Shown here: in pieces, positions 28,873-39,759 of the stretch
Layout of the letters: each line of letters starts with the position of its first letter
Position numbering within the stretch: position 1 is the stretch's first letter
From: Dehalococcoidia bacterium
Lineage (GTDB): Bacteria; Chloroflexota; Dehalococcoidia; Bin125
Length of the DNA: 64,000 nt
Reading direction: 5' to 3'
Assembly (NCBI GenBank): GCA_022828105.1
Contig: JAJEJC010000003.1
Span: 1-64,000 of the forward strand
Notes under the pieces: generated by a model
What the model saw: only the letters and a program-made list of their open reading frames with translations
The model's database searches: none
Told to the model about the DNA's origin: nothing
Program-made: the position numbers and the translations under genes

Positions 28873-31599
28873 ATGGAAATCACCACCAGAACCGTCCAGC
28901 AGGAAATTGCCGGACGCACCCTATCCATCGAGACCGGCAAACTGGCGAGCCAGGCCGGCGGCGCGGTGACCGTGCGCTACGGCGACACGATGATGTTGGG
29001 CACGGCCACGGCATCCAAGCCTCGGCCCGGAATCGACTTTTTCCCGCTCTCCGTGGAGTTCGAGGAGCGGCTCTACGCGGCCGGCCGGATTCCCGGTTCG
29101 TTCTTCCGCCGCGAGGGTCGCCCGACGACGACGGCCGTGCTCTCGGCGCGGCTCACCGACCGGCCGATTCGCCCGCTCTTTCCCAAGGGCTACAACGACG
29201 ACACCCAGCTGATCATCACGATCTTTGCGGTCGATATGGAGAATCCGCCCGACACGCTGGGCACGATTGCCGCCTCGGCGGCGCTCTGCGTGTCGGACAT
29301 CCCGTTCGACGGCCCGGTGGCTTCGGTTCGCATCGGCCACGTCGACGGCGAACTCGTGCTGCAGCCGACCTTCGCGCAGCTTGAGGAGTCCGATCTCAAT
29401 CTCGTCGTCGCCGGCACCAAGGACGCGATCACGATGGTCGAGGCCGAGGCGGGCGAAGTGCCCGAGGCGCTGCTGGTCGAGGCACTGGCCCTGGGCCAGG
29501 AGGCGATCACCACGATCTGCGAGATGCAGGAGGCGCTGGCCGCCGAGGCACAGCCGGTCAAGCGGGCGTACACGCCAGAGGCGGTCGAGGCAGACATCCT
29601 CACCGAAGTCGAGCAGCGCGCCGGCGACGACCTGCGCGCGGCGTTGCGCGAGGCGGAGGACAAGGCCGACCGCGACAGCCGCCGCGCCGGAGTCAAGGCG
29701 TCGTTGCTGGAGTCGCTCGGTGACGAGGCGAACGCCGACGCGTACGCCGAGGCCTTCGACGCGTTGGAGAAGCAGGTCGTCCGCCGCGGCATTCTCGACG
29801 ACGGCGTGCGCGCCGACGGTCGCGGCCTGAGCGAGGTTCGGTCGCTCTCGGCCGAGGTCGACCTGGTCCCGCGCACCCACGGTTCCGGCCTGTTCCAGCG
29901 CGGCGAGACGCAGGTGCTGAGTTTCACGACGCTGGCCGGTTCGGGCATGGCGCAGCGGCTCGACGACCTCACCCCCGAGGATTCGAAGCGCTTCATGCAC
30001 CACTACAACTTCCCGCCCTTCTCGACCGGCGAGACCGGTCGGGTGGGCAATCCCTCGCGCCGCAGCATCGGACACGGAATGCTGGGCGAGCGGGCGATGG
30101 CCGCGATCCTCCCGCCGTCTGACGAGTTCCCGTACACGATCCGAATCGTGTCGGAGGTGCTCGCCTCCAACGGTTCCACATCGATGGCCTCGGTCTGCGC
30201 CTCGGTCCTCTCGATGATGGACGCCGGCGTCCCGATCAAGACGCCGATCGCCGGAATCGCCATGGGGCTGATCAAGGAAGGCGATGAGGTTGCGATCCTG
30301 ACCGACATCGTCGGTATGGAAGACCATCTCGGCGACATGGACTTCAAGGTCGCCGGTTCCCGCGACGGCGTGACGGCGCTGCAGATGGACATGAAGGTCA
30401 AGGGCATCGACCTGGAGATTCTCAGTCGGGCGCTTGACCAGGCGCGCGATGCGCGGCTGGAGATCATGGACGTGATGACCGAGTGCATCGCGGCTCCCCG
30501 CGAGCAGATGTCGCCGCACGCACCGCGCATCCTGCGGATCGACGTGCCGCAGGACAAGATCGGCCAACTGATCGGTCCGGGCGGTCGCAACATTCGGGCG
30601 CTGCAGGACGACACCGGGGCCGAGATTTCGGTCGAGGACGACGGCGCGGTGTTCATCACCGCCGTTGACCAGGCCTCGGGTCAGGCCGCCTTCGATCGCG
30701 TCTCGGCCATGACCCGCGACATCGAGCCGGGCCAGATCTACACCGGCAAGGTCGTGCGCATCCTGCCCTTCGGCGCGTTCGTCGAGATGGTGCCGGGCAA
30801 GGACGCGCTGGTCCACATCTCCGAACTCGCCGACTACCGCGTCGACAAGGTCGAGGACATCGTCAGCGTCGGCGACGAAATGCAGATCATCGTGATCGAG
30901 GTGGACAACCTCGGCCGCGTCAACGCCTCCCGCAAGGCGTTGCTTAACGGCGACACGGACTCCAGTCCCCGCGACCGCGAGCCGCGCGAGCGTCGCAGCC
31001 GCGATGACCGGCCGCCCCGCCGCGAGGCGCGGGACGCACGTGAGTCGCGCGAACCAAGAGAGCCACGAGAGCCGCGCGAACCCCGACAGCGCCGCCCGCG
31101 CGTGGCTCGCGACCAGGAAGCGGTAGACCCGGAGCCAACCGTCGAGCCGGCGCCGAGCCCTGCGCTCGAGGCGCCAGTGGTCGATGAACCACCAATCCCT
31201 GACGAGGAGCCGGTCGTCGCCCAGGCAGAGGCTCCCTCCGAAGCCCACGCCGAGACCCCCTCCGAGACCGAGGCCGACGGTTCGGCCGCCGTGGCGCCGC
31301 CGCGCGAAGGCGCGCCGCGACGCCGGCGTCGGCGGCGTCGCCGCAACACCGGACAACAGGGTTCGGGCAGCGACGGCCAGTCCGGTCAGGACACCCAGCG
31401 CGAGGGAGCGTCGAGTTCCGACAGCGCAGCGGTTGGCGGCGGCGAGCAGGAGGAGCGGCAACCCGACTCCAACATCGCGCCCCGCCGCCGCGGCGGCATC
31501 CTCTCGCGCGTCAACATTCGCCGCGGCCAGCCCGAGTCGGACGGCCCGCCCCCGCCGCCCCCGCCGCCGCGCAGCGACTTCGGCGCGCCCAGCCGGTAG
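28873..31599 (+). CDS. pnp: Polyribonucleotide nucleotidyltransferase with long basic C-terminal tail
   Basis: A 908-residue PNPase; the usual length is about 700. The first ~690 residues are standard: two RNase PH domains (FFRREGRPT near 78-86; [22 protein letters not shown], in part, near 354; [10 protein letters not shown] near 397), a KH domain ([16 protein letters not shown]) and an S1 domain (about residue 620 to 693). After the S1 domain comes about 210 residues of predicted disorder: Arg/Glu/Pro repeats (EPREPREPR), an acidic Pro-rich part, an Arg run, and a final [12 protein letters not shown] with polyproline. It degrades RNA 3' to 5'. It follows rpsO, the usual partner. Confidence 0.95.
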   Translation: MEITTRTVQQEIAGRTLSIETGKLASQAGGAVTVRYGDTMMLGTATASKPRPGIDFFPLSVEFEERLYAAGRIPGSFFRREGRPTTTAVLSARLTDRPIRPLFPKGYNDDTQLIITIFAVDMENPPDTLGTIAASAALCVSDIPFDGPVASVRIGHVDGELVLQPTFAQLEESDLNLVVAGTKDAITMVEAEAGEVPEALLVEALALGQEAITTICEMQEALAAEAQPVKRAYTPEAVEADILTEVEQRAGDDLRAALREAEDKADRDSRRAGVKASLLESLGDEANADAYAEAFDALEKQVVRRGILDDGVRADGRGLSEVRSLSAEVDLVPRTHGSGLFQRGETQVLSFTTLAGSGMAQRLDDLTPEDSKRFMHHYNFPPFSTGETGRVGNPSRRSIGHGMLGERAMAAILPPSDEFPYTIRIVSEVLASNGSTSMASVCASVLSMMDAGVPIKTPIAGIAMGLIKEGDEVAILTDIVGMEDHLGDMDFKVAGSRDGVTALQMDMKVKGIDLEILSRALDQARDARLEIMDVMTECIAAPREQMSPHAPRILRIDVPQDKIGQLIGPGGRNIRALQDDTGAEISVEDDGAVFITAVDQASGQAAFDRVSAMTRDIEPGQIYTGKVVRILPFGAFVEMVPGKDALVHISELADYRVDKVEDIVSVGDEMQIIVIEVDNLGRVNASRKALLNGDTDSSPRDREPRERRSRDDRPPRREARDARESREPREPREPREPRQRRPRVARDQEAVDPEPTVEPAPSPALEAPVVDEPPIPDEEPVVAQAEAPSEAHAETPSETEADGSAAVAPPREGAPRRRRRRRRRNTGQQGSGSDGQSGQDTQREGASSSDSAAVGGGEQEERQPDSNIAPRRRGGILSRVNIRRGQPESDGPPPPPPPPRSDFGAPSR

Positions 31600-31632
31600 C
31601 AGCGCGGCAACAGCGTTCAGCGCAGGTGAACC

Positions 31633-32439
31633 ATGCCCCGCCCAGTGATCCGAGTCGTGATGAGCGGCGCCGGCAACATGGGCCGCCAGATCATGGCCGC
31701 CGTCGAGTCAGCCGACGACCTGGAGTTGGTCGGCGCGCTCGACGGACTCTCAGGCACGGATTCGGTCGAGGTCGCAGGCCGGGATGTCCCGCTCAGCAAC
31801 TCGCTCGACGCGCTGCGCGAATGGACGCCCGATGTCGTGATCGACTTCTCCAACGCGGAGTGGACCGTGGCGCTCATCCCAGCCGCGGTCGAAGCGGGCG
31901 TGCGACCGGTGATCGGCACCAGCGGACTCTCTGACGAGGTGATCGCGGACGCCGAACGCCGGGTCAACCAGGCCGGTCTGGGCGGGGTGATCGCGGCCAA
32001 CTACGCGCTCGGCGCGGTGCTGATGATGCACCTCGCCAACGTCGCCGCGCCCCTCTTTGACTCAGTCGAGATCATCGAGCAGCACCACGACGGCAAGGTC
32101 GACGCGCCCTCCGGTACCGCAGTCGCCACGGCGCTATCGATGCGCGCCGCCCGCAACCGCGATTTCAACCGCAAGCAGGCCGAGCGCCACAACGTCGAGG
32201 GCTTCGACTCACGCGGCGCCGAACTTGGCGGCGCGTCGCTGCACTCGGTGCGCTTGCCCGGGTTGGTCGCGCACCAGGTGATCGTCTTTGGCGGCAACGA
32301 CGAGACGCTCACCATTCGCCACGACTCGATGAGCCGCGCATCGTTCATCCCCGAAATCCTCCGCGCCGTCCGAGCCGCGCCCGAGCTCGATCGGCTTGTG
32401 ATTGGGCTGGATCGCCTGCTCGGCTTGCGAACCGACTGA
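31633..32439 (+). CDS. dapB: 4-hydroxy-tetrahydrodipicolinate reductase
   Basis: A 268-residue enzyme of lysine and diaminopimelate synthesis. The nucleotide-binding loop is VVMSGAGNMGRQIM. The substrate-binding signature is IIEQHHDGKVDAPSGTA, with the catalytic His pair and Lys. The C-terminus shows the usual EVIFG-like VIVFGGNDETLTIRHDS. The ATG follows AGGTGA. It heads a dapB-asd-dapA run; asd begins 52 bases later. Confidence 0.95.
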   Translation: MPRPVIRVVMSGAGNMGRQIMAAVESADDLELVGALDGLSGTDSVEVAGRDVPLSNSLDALREWTPDVVIDFSNAEWTVALIPAAVEAGVRPVIGTSGLSDEVIADAERRVNQAGLGGVIAANYALGAVLMMHLANVAAPLFDSVEIIEQHHDGKVDAPSGTAVATALSMRAARNRDFNRKQAERHNVEGFDSRGAELGGASLHSVRLPGLVAHQVIVFGGNDETLTIRHDSMSRASFIPEILRAVRAAPELDRLVIGLDRLLGLRTD

Positions 32440-32491
32440 CTCGACTCCACAGACAGACCGCGAACAACAGACAGCAACAGGGAGTGAAACC

Positions 32492-33517
32492 GTGGGACGT
32501 GAACTGACCGTTGCCCTTGTGGGCGCGACCGGCGTGGTCGGGGCCGAGTTTCTCAGGTGCATGGAAGAACGCCAGTTCCCCGTCAAGGAGCTCCGGCTGC
32601 TCGCGACGAAGCGCTCCGAGGGACGCGAACTCACATTCCGCGGCGAGACGCACGTGGTCCAGGAGACCACGCACGACGCCTTCGACGGCGCGGATGTCGC
32701 ATTCATCTCCGCCTCTACGGCAGCCTCCAAGGAGCTCTGCCCGGTCGCAGCCCGGAAGGGCGCGGTCGCCTTTGACGACTCCTCTGCCTTCCGCCAGCAG
32801 GAGGGTGTGCCGCTGGTCGTGCCTGAGGTCAACCCCGAGGACCTGCGGCAACACAACGGGATCATCGCGACCCCCAACTGCACCACGGTTCCGCTGGTGC
32901 TCTCGCTGCACCCGTTGATCCAGGATCGCGCGGTGACGCGGATCATCGCCGACACCTACCAGGCGACTTCCGGCTCGGGCGGCGCCGCGGTGACCGAACT
33001 GCGTGAGCAGAACGAGGCAATCGTGGGCGGCGTCGAGATCGGCGCGGAGCAGTTCAACGAGTATCCCAAGCAGATCGCCAACAACGCCCTGCCGCAGGTC
33101 GATGTCTTCCTTGACGACGGCTACACCAGGGAAGAGTGGAAGATGCTGGTGGAGTCGCGCAAGATTCTGCACCAGCCCGAGTTGCCGCTCTCCGCGACCT
33201 GCGTCCGCATCCCGACCGAACGCGCCCACGCGATCGCGGTCCACGCCGACTTCGACCGGCCGATCACGCCCGAGGAAGCGCGCCGGCGCTGGTCGGCCCA
33301 GCCGGGGCTGAGCGTGATCGACGGCCGAGCCGCCGGCGCGTGGCCGACGCCGCTCGACGCCGACGGGATCGACGACACGCTGGTCGGCCGCGCCCGCGTC
33401 GACGTGACCAACCCCAACGGACTCGCCTGGTGGGTCGTCGCCGACAACCTGCGCAAGGGCGCGGCGCTGAACATCATCCAGATGGTCGAGTGGATGCTCG
33501 ACGACGGTTGCCTGTAG
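32492..33517 (+). CDS. asd: Aspartate-semialdehyde dehydrogenase
   Basis: A 341-residue NADP-dependent enzyme making aspartate semialdehyde, the branch point to lysine, threonine and methionine. The Rossmann loop VALVGATGVVGAEF is at the N-terminus. The nucleophile is Cys130 in IATPNCTTVPLV, where the usual motif is PNCSTI. YQATSGSGGAA and the His-containing RIPTERAHAIAV are present. The GTG at 32492 follows GGAG; an upstream extension in the frame lies in the intergenic stretch and is rejected. Confidence 0.95.
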   Translation: MGRELTVALVGATGVVGAEFLRCMEERQFPVKELRLLATKRSEGRELTFRGETHVVQETTHDAFDGADVAFISASTAASKELCPVAARKGAVAFDDSSAFRQQEGVPLVVPEVNPEDLRQHNGIIATPNCTTVPLVLSLHPLIQDRAVTRIIADTYQATSGSGGAAVTELREQNEAIVGGVEIGAEQFNEYPKQIANNALPQVDVFLDDGYTREEWKMLVESRKILHQPELPLSATCVRIPTERAHAIAVHADFDRPITPEEARRRWSAQPGLSVIDGRAAGAWPTPLDADGIDDTLVGRARVDVTNPNGLAWWVVADNLRKGAALNIIQMVEWMLDDGCL

Positions 33518-33616
33518 CGGTTGCGACGCCTGAAGACAGCGCGCGATGTCGGCGAACCCGCTTCTCCGACCTAGTAGCCTTGTTGGTCAGACTGTGACCG
33601 ACGGAAAGCCCGAATC

Positions 33617-34534
<918 letters not shown>

Positions 34535-34541
34535 CTCTCGG

Positions 34542-35036
34542 ATGAAGTCGGACGCGGCCGAGGCCTGGGGCTACGCGCTGCTGCTGACGCGGCGGGTGCT
34601 GACAACGGCGCTGGCCGGCGCGACCGAGGCGCAGCTACACCAGGCGACGCCGCTCGGCTCGCTCGCAGACTGCGCGATCGAATCCTGCAGCGCCGAGGCC
34701 AGCCTGATCTGGCCCGAAGACCTGCCGCCTGCCCAGCTCGATCTACCGCAGACGCCGGTGCAAGTGCTCTACGCGCTGGTGCGGCACCGCGCCGTCACCG
34801 AAGAGATCCTGATGCAAGCGTCGGACGAGACGATGCAACAGGCCTGGTGGACGCGGGCCAGGCGTCTGGCGCAGGACCCGGAACAGACGCTGACCGAGTC
34901 CTTGCAACAGCTCGCACTGCAGGAGTTCGCGTCGGCAGTTAAGGCGACCATGATCCGCACGCGGATCGACACCGAGTGGTCACCGCAACTCGACCTCCAG
35001 GAACGCGCCCAGTCGGCCATCGCCGCGGCACGCTGA
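34542..35036 (+). CDS. Hypothetical protein downstream of dapA
   Basis: A 164-residue protein, mostly alpha-helical by composition, with no signal peptide or membrane segment. I do not recognise it. It has Leu- and Ala-rich helices and a conserved-looking VLYALVRHRAVTEEIL segment, loosely like helical-bundle proteins, but no diagnostic motif. It starts 7 bases after the dapA stop, so it is co-transcribed with the lysine genes. A stem-loop lies just after its stop. Confidence 0.6.
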   Translation: MKSDAAEAWGYALLLTRRVLTTALAGATEAQLHQATPLGSLADCAIESCSAEASLIWPEDLPPAQLDLPQTPVQVLYALVRHRAVTEEILMQASDETMQQAWWTRARRLAQDPEQTLTESLQQLALQEFASAVKATMIRTRIDTEWSPQLDLQERAQSAIAAAR

Positions 35037-35042
35037 ACCGAG

Positions 35043-35060
35043 CGCCGCATACAAGCGGCG
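35043..35060 (+). terminator. Stem-loop after the dapA operon, no U-tract
   Basis: CGCCGC, loop ATACAA, GCGGCG: a perfect 6-bp GC stem starting 6 bases after the stop of the last gene. The sequence after it is not T-rich, so intrinsic termination is doubtful; it may instead protect the 3' end. Confidence 0.4.
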
Positions 35061-35193
35061 TGCAGTCACTCACTCGAGGTGTTCAGCTCCTTGATGATGT
35101 CTCGCGCCAGCCATTCCTTGACTTCGCGGCGTCCCGCTTTCGCTGCGGCAACGTAGCCTGCGTTCAGAGTTATCAATGGACGGAGCAGGCTGA

Positions 35194-36756
35194 ATGACGT
35201 GGGAACGCGAGATTGCGGAGATTGCGAAGCGGAAGGAACTGGCCCAGGCACGGGGCGGGCCGGAGGGCGTCGAGCGTCAGCGGCGGCGGGGCAAACTGCT
35301 GGTCAACGAGCGAGTCGACGGCTTACTGGATCCGGGCTCGCTGCAGGAGTTTATGTCGCTGGTCGGGCGGCCCGACTATGACGAAGCGGGCGAACTGGTC
35401 GCCTTCACACCTAAAGGCGCAATCGAGGGCTTCGGCAAGGTCAACGGACGCAAGCTGATTGTCTCGGCGGGCGACTTCACAGTGCGCGGCGGCTCGGGCG
35501 GCGGCGACGGATCGGACGGGCTGGGATCGGAGAAGCGATCCAACCAGCGCGCGCTCGAGTGGCGCGTGCCGTACGTGCGGTTGCTCGACGCGGCTGGCGG
35601 ATCGGTGCGCGGCTTCGAGACGCTGGGCCGCACGTATCTGCCCGACGGCAACATGTGGTCGACCATCGACACCGACCTGCTGCGCGAGGTGCCGGTGGTC
35701 TCGGCGGTGATGGGATCGGTCGCCGGCCTGCCGGCGGTCAACGCCTGCATGGCTCACTTCACGATCATGGTCAAGGGCATCTCGCAGCTCTTCCCCGGCG
35801 GGCCGCCGGTGGTCAAGGCGGCGCTGGGCTACGACGTGACCAAGGAGGACCTGGGCGACGAGCGGATTCACGTGTACCAGTCCGGCTCGGTCGACAACCT
35901 GGCCGAGGACGAGGAGGACGCCTTCCGCCAGATCCGGCAGTTCCTCAGCTACCTGCCGCAGAGCGTGCACGAGATGCCGGAGCGGGTGGAGCCGAGCGAC
36001 GATCCGAACCGTCGCGAGGAGCGGCTGCGTCGTCTCGTCCCGCGCGACCGGCGGCGCGCCTACGACGGACACCGGGCGATCAACTGGTGCGTTGACCAGG
36101 GCTCGTTCTTCGAGATCGCGCCCTTCTACGGGCGCTCGCGGATTACCGGCCTGGCGCGGATTAACGGCTATCCGGTCGGCGTGATGGCGAACAATCCGAT
36201 GCACGAGGGCGGCTCAACCGACGTCAAGGGCGGGAGCAAGGTGATCCGCCTGATCCAACTCTGCGACACCTTCCACCTGCCGCTGATCTCGTTTGCTGAC
36301 GAGCCCGGCTTCATGGTGGGGGTCGAGTCGGAGAAGCTGGGCATCGAGCGGGCAGGGGCGAGGCTGGTAATCGCCACGTGCCAGTCGCGGATGCCCTGGG
36401 CGACGGTCGTGATGGGCCGGCTGTTCGGCGTCGCGGGGCAGTGCCAGCACCGGCCGACGGGAATGTTCCAGCGCTGGGCCTGGCCCTCGGGCCGCTGGGG
36501 TTCGATGCACATCGAGGGCGGCGCACTGGCCGCCTACCGGCGCGAGATCGACGAGTCGGACGATCCCGACGCGAAGCGGGCAGAGATCGAGCAGCGCTTG
36601 CAGGACCTGGCCTCGCCCTTCCGCACGGCCGAGGCGACCGGCCAGGACATCATCGATCCGGCCGATACACGCCCGCTGCTCTGCGACTTCGTCGAGGACG
36701 CACAAGCGATCCTGAAGACGCAGTTGGGTCCGTCGCCGTATCCATACATGCCGTAG
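35194..36756 (+). CDS. Acyl-CoA carboxylase carboxyltransferase subunit (propionyl/acetyl-CoA type)
   Basis: A 520-residue biotin-dependent carboxyltransferase with both crotonase-like halves. The N-terminal half has RRRGKLLVNERVDGLLDPGS and an SAGDFTVRGGS variant of the SxDxTVxGGS motif. The C-terminal half has NGYPVGVMANNP, KVIRLIQLCDTFHLPLISFADEPGFMVG (in parts here) and AGARLVIA. It moves carboxyl from biotin to an acyl-CoA. No biotin carboxylase or carrier gene is adjacent, so the partner is elsewhere. The start follows GGAGCAGG. The next gene begins 17 bases later. Confidence 0.9.
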   Translation: MTWEREIAEIAKRKELAQARGGPEGVERQRRRGKLLVNERVDGLLDPGSLQEFMSLVGRPDYDEAGELVAFTPKGAIEGFGKVNGRKLIVSAGDFTVRGGSGGGDGSDGLGSEKRSNQRALEWRVPYVRLLDAAGGSVRGFETLGRTYLPDGNMWSTIDTDLLREVPVVSAVMGSVAGLPAVNACMAHFTIMVKGISQLFPGGPPVVKAALGYDVTKEDLGDERIHVYQSGSVDNLAEDEEDAFRQIRQFLSYLPQSVHEMPERVEPSDDPNRREERLRRLVPRDRRRAYDGHRAINWCVDQGSFFEIAPFYGRSRITGLARINGYPVGVMANNPMHEGGSTDVKGGSKVIRLIQLCDTFHLPLISFADEPGFMVGVESEKLGIERAGARLVIATCQSRMPWATVVMGRLFGVAGQCQHRPTGMFQRWAWPSGRWGSMHIEGGALAAYRREIDESDDPDAKRAEIEQRLQDLASPFRTAEATGQDIIDPADTRPLLCDFVEDAQAILKTQLGPSPYPYMP

Positions 36757-36773
36757 CGGCCAAGGAGAGGGCC

Positions 36774-37754
36774 ATGCCTATGCAGATCACGATCCACGTT
36801 GGCACGATGGGGCAGGGGCCGTTTCGCTCGCTCGACGGCGGGCAGACGTGGCAGATGGGGCGTGGACAGGTTGAGGCGGCGGTGCGCTCGATCGCCGTCT
36901 TCCCCAACCGGCCCCAGCGGCTCTTGGCCGGCGCGGACCATGCGCTGCTCGCCTCCGAGGACAGCGGCGAGAGCTGGCAGGTCGTGGCGGGCTACGAGGG
37001 CGGCGAGCAAATCTGGTCGATCACCATTGATTCGTCGAACCCCGACACGATCTTCGCCGGTGGACATCCCGGCTTGCGGCGGTCGCGCGACGGCGGGGCG
37101 ACCTGGGAAGACCTGGCGCTCGACATCCGGCGCGACGCCCGGGCCGGGATACCGCGTACGACGTCGGTGGTGATCGATCCGCTCGACTCGCGACGCATCT
37201 ATGCCGGGATCGAGGTCGACGGCGTACACAAATCGCTGGACGGCGGCGACACATGGTCGCGCGGCAACCCGATAGGCGCCGAGTTCTTCCAACAGGACGT
37301 GCATCACATGGGGCGCGCGATCGGGCCCGAGGGCGCGGTGATGTATGCAACCAACCCGTTCGGTGTGGCGCGCTCCGACGACGAAGGCGAGTCGTGGCAG
37401 CAGCACGAGTTTGCGGCGCTGCGCGAGGGGACGCTGCGAGTCTATTGCCGCGGGATGCTGGTCAAACACGACGACCCCAACACGATTTTCGTGGCCGGCG
37501 GCGACACGAGCCCGGGCGAATCCGGAGTGATCCAGCGCTCGACCGACAGCGGCGCGAGCTGGGCGCCGTGCGAGTTGTCGAACCCGGCCAACTCGATGTT
37601 CTATTGGCTGGCCAGCCATCCCGACGCGCCCGACACGATTGCCGCGGCGACGCTGCACGGCTACGTCTATCTGAGCGAGGACGGCGGCGCGTCATGGCGC
37701 AAGCTGGAGCGCGAGTTCGGCGAGATTCGCGCTCTGGCGTTGTCGACGGCCTGA
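36774..37754 (+). CDS. Seven-bladed beta-propeller with Asp-box (BNR) repeats
   Basis: A 326-residue protein with seven Asp boxes: SLDGGQTW, SEDSGESW, SRDGGATW, SLDGGDTW, SDDEGESW, STDSGASW and SEDGGASW. This predicts a complete propeller of the sialidase/VPS10/photosystem-assembly-like type. No signal peptide is seen, so it may be cytoplasmic. Catalytic residues of sialidases are not evident. It is 17 bases downstream of the carboxyltransferase and probably co-translated, though many such proteins in Chloroflexota have no known function. Confidence 0.8.
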   Translation: MPMQITIHVGTMGQGPFRSLDGGQTWQMGRGQVEAAVRSIAVFPNRPQRLLAGADHALLASEDSGESWQVVAGYEGGEQIWSITIDSSNPDTIFAGGHPGLRRSRDGGATWEDLALDIRRDARAGIPRTTSVVIDPLDSRRIYAGIEVDGVHKSLDGGDTWSRGNPIGAEFFQQDVHHMGRAIGPEGAVMYATNPFGVARSDDEGESWQQHEFAALREGTLRVYCRGMLVKHDDPNTIFVAGGDTSPGESGVIQRSTDSGASWAPCELSNPANSMFYWLASHPDAPDTIAAATLHGYVYLSEDGGASWRKLEREFGEIRALALSTA

Positions 37755-37827
37755 TCGCTCCAACCGCTCCGGGCCAGATCCCGCGATACAGTGAATCGCA
37801 CATCGCTATCCAGTGGGAGGCAAGTTC

Positions 37828-39621
37828 GTGCGCGCGTTGCTGACGTTCCTGATCGCCGCTGCAATCGGTTTCGGTCTGCTGTTGGTCGGCTGTGGCGGTG
37901 AAGAGGAGCCGCCGCAACCGCAAGCGCCAACCGAGCAGGAGTCAACGGCCCACGATGAGTCGCAGTCGGCCGCGGGCCAGGCGCAACGCGCCCAGTCGTC
38001 GACCGAGGCGGCGGCAGATGACAAGCAATCCGCTGCGCAGGACGCCGCTGACCAGGAGTCGGCTGAGCCGGCCGACCCGCTGCTGGCCGATGCAATTGCC
38101 GCGATGGAGGCCTGGACCGCCGGTCTGGAGACGATGGTCCTGGATGTGACCGTCGAGTTCAGTCTGTTTGGGTTGGGGGCCGAAGTCGAGGCGGTTGGCG
38201 TGTATCGAGCCGAACCGCTCGGCGTTCTGATCACCATGGACGTGTCGGCGCTGTTGGGAGTGGCTCAGGCGTTTTCCGACCCGGATGATGAGCAGTTGGA
38301 CGAGCCGCTCGTGCTCCAGCTGTTGGTGGACGACACGACCGCCTACCTGTCCTTGCCCGGTCTCGGCGGCTGGGTCGAGCAGAGCGATGTCTCCGAGGGC
38401 GCACTCGGCGCGCTGTCCGTGTTGCCCGGCGGCGATCCGACCTCGCTCGTCGACCCGTCCGGATTGAGGCAAACGTTGGGCTGTGTTGAGGCTGCGGGCG
38501 GAGTGGTGACCCTTGGCCAGCACGACGGAGTGGACATCTGGCTGATCGACTGCACCATCGACGTGGTGGCCGCAATGGCCGAGGCGGAGCGATTCCTGCA
38601 GGAAATGGGCGTCGATCCGATCGAGGCGGGGATCGAGTCACTGCACATACGCATGGCAATCAGTCGCTCGAGCGGCGCGCCGCTGTTTGTCGAATCGACC
38701 TCGACGTTGGCCGATCCGTTCGGTCTGAACACTGGCGATGACGCCGATGAGCAGGAAGATGCGGCCTCACAAGTCACCTCGGTGGCTACGCTGCGGAGCT
38801 GGAACGAGCCGGTCGAGTTTCCGACGCCGGAGCCACTGATCGACGCCGCCGTGTTCGACAGCTTCTTCGGCGAAGATGAGGCATCCGACTCGGCCAGCGA
38901 GCCAGGCAGCGGAGCGACGTTGGCGTCGAGCGAGTTGTTGACCGCCGACGAGCTGATCGCGCTGGCCTCGGAATGGTTGGGCACGGTCGATGAGCTGCAA
39001 GTGCTGGTCGAAGCGCGGGCTTTCGTGGGCGACGATCCGCGCGAGGCGTCAACGGTGATTTCCAGTTCGCGATCCCGAGGCATCATCGAGGTGACGACGG
39101 TCCTTGATCAAACACACAGCTTCGGACTGCTCTGGAACCGAGACGGCATCTGGGTCGGCGAGGGACGCTCGGAAGACTTCAGCTATCAGCCATCGTCGCC
39201 GGAGTTGCAGGGCTTCGCCGGGCTGACCGTGGACGAGTTCCTCGCCCAGCCGGACATCGACAACATCGGGACCTACGCGACGGTGCTCGACCTCTCCTGG
39301 TTGACGCGCACGATTGAGGGTGGTGGGCCGCCGATCTACGAGCTGGTCATCGAAAGCGGCCCGCGCTGGCCGGGCGACGACTTCTTCACTGAACTCGTCG
39401 ACCTGATCAAGGCCGAGGCGTCCGAGTTCCTGGCCGAGAGTTCGAGCATCGAGTCGATTGAATACTTCTCGACGGTCCTCACGATCAACGGCGCGAGCGG
39501 CGAGATCATCAGTCAGAACATCACCGCCGAGTTTCAGACCGACGAGGTCGGTATGCGGTTCACCGCCAGCATCTTCCCGCTTGCCGGCGGACCGATTGAG
39601 TTCTCGAATCCGGCCAACTAG
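37828..39621 (+). CDS. Lipoprotein with two LolA/LppX-like domains
   Basis: A 597-residue exported protein. The signal ends in GLLLVGCGGEEE, a clear lipobox. A disordered Gln/Ser/Glu-rich linker covers residues ~25-75. Two similar beta-rich segments follow (about 90-325 and 380-597); the first has VTVEFSLFG, TTAYLSLPGLGGWVEQ and a later Cys pair. They resemble LppX/LprG or DUF6612-type lipid-binding folds, by pattern only. The GTG at 37828 is preferred to the one at 37813 because GGAGG lies 7 bases before it. It is followed by the peptide-binding protein gene. Confidence 0.7.
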   Translation: MRALLTFLIAAAIGFGLLLVGCGGEEEPPQPQAPTEQESTAHDESQSAAGQAQRAQSSTEAAADDKQSAAQDAADQESAEPADPLLADAIAAMEAWTAGLETMVLDVTVEFSLFGLGAEVEAVGVYRAEPLGVLITMDVSALLGVAQAFSDPDDEQLDEPLVLQLLVDDTTAYLSLPGLGGWVEQSDVSEGALGALSVLPGGDPTSLVDPSGLRQTLGCVEAAGGVVTLGQHDGVDIWLIDCTIDVVAAMAEAERFLQEMGVDPIEAGIESLHIRMAISRSSGAPLFVESTSTLADPFGLNTGDDADEQEDAASQVTSVATLRSWNEPVEFPTPEPLIDAAVFDSFFGEDEASDSASEPGSGATLASSELLTADELIALASEWLGTVDELQVLVEARAFVGDDPREASTVISSSRSRGIIEVTTVLDQTHSFGLLWNRDGIWVGEGRSEDFSYQPSSPELQGFAGLTVDEFLAQPDIDNIGTYATVLDLSWLTRTIEGGGPPIYELVIESGPRWPGDDFFTELVDLIKAEASEFLAESSSIESIEYFSTVLTINGASGEIISQNITAEFQTDEVGMRFTASIFPLAGGPIEFSNPAN

Positions 39622-39759
39622 ACCCGTTACCAGATAATCGCCGGCACACGCCTGTCTCCAGAGTGCTAGCCTGCCTTGCACCGTCGCGGCGCGTGTGGCG
39701 AGAACATCGTGCAGGGCCCATCTGCCCGTGATACGCGCGCCGAGGGAAAGGACGACCGA

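Noticed and set aside
31050-31090. Short DNA repeats in the pnp tail
   Set aside because: They follow from the repeated Glu-Pro-Arg codons of the tail and are not an independent element.
28921-31461. 846-residue minus-strand frame opposite pnp
   Set aside because: It is the antisense shadow of a clear PNPase; composition is Arg/Gly/Leu/Val-rich with no domain.
35066-35251. 61-residue minus-strand frame ending in a helical VKEWLARDIIKEL segment
   Set aside because: Overlaps the start of the carboxyltransferase gene and is too short to support; could be a remnant.
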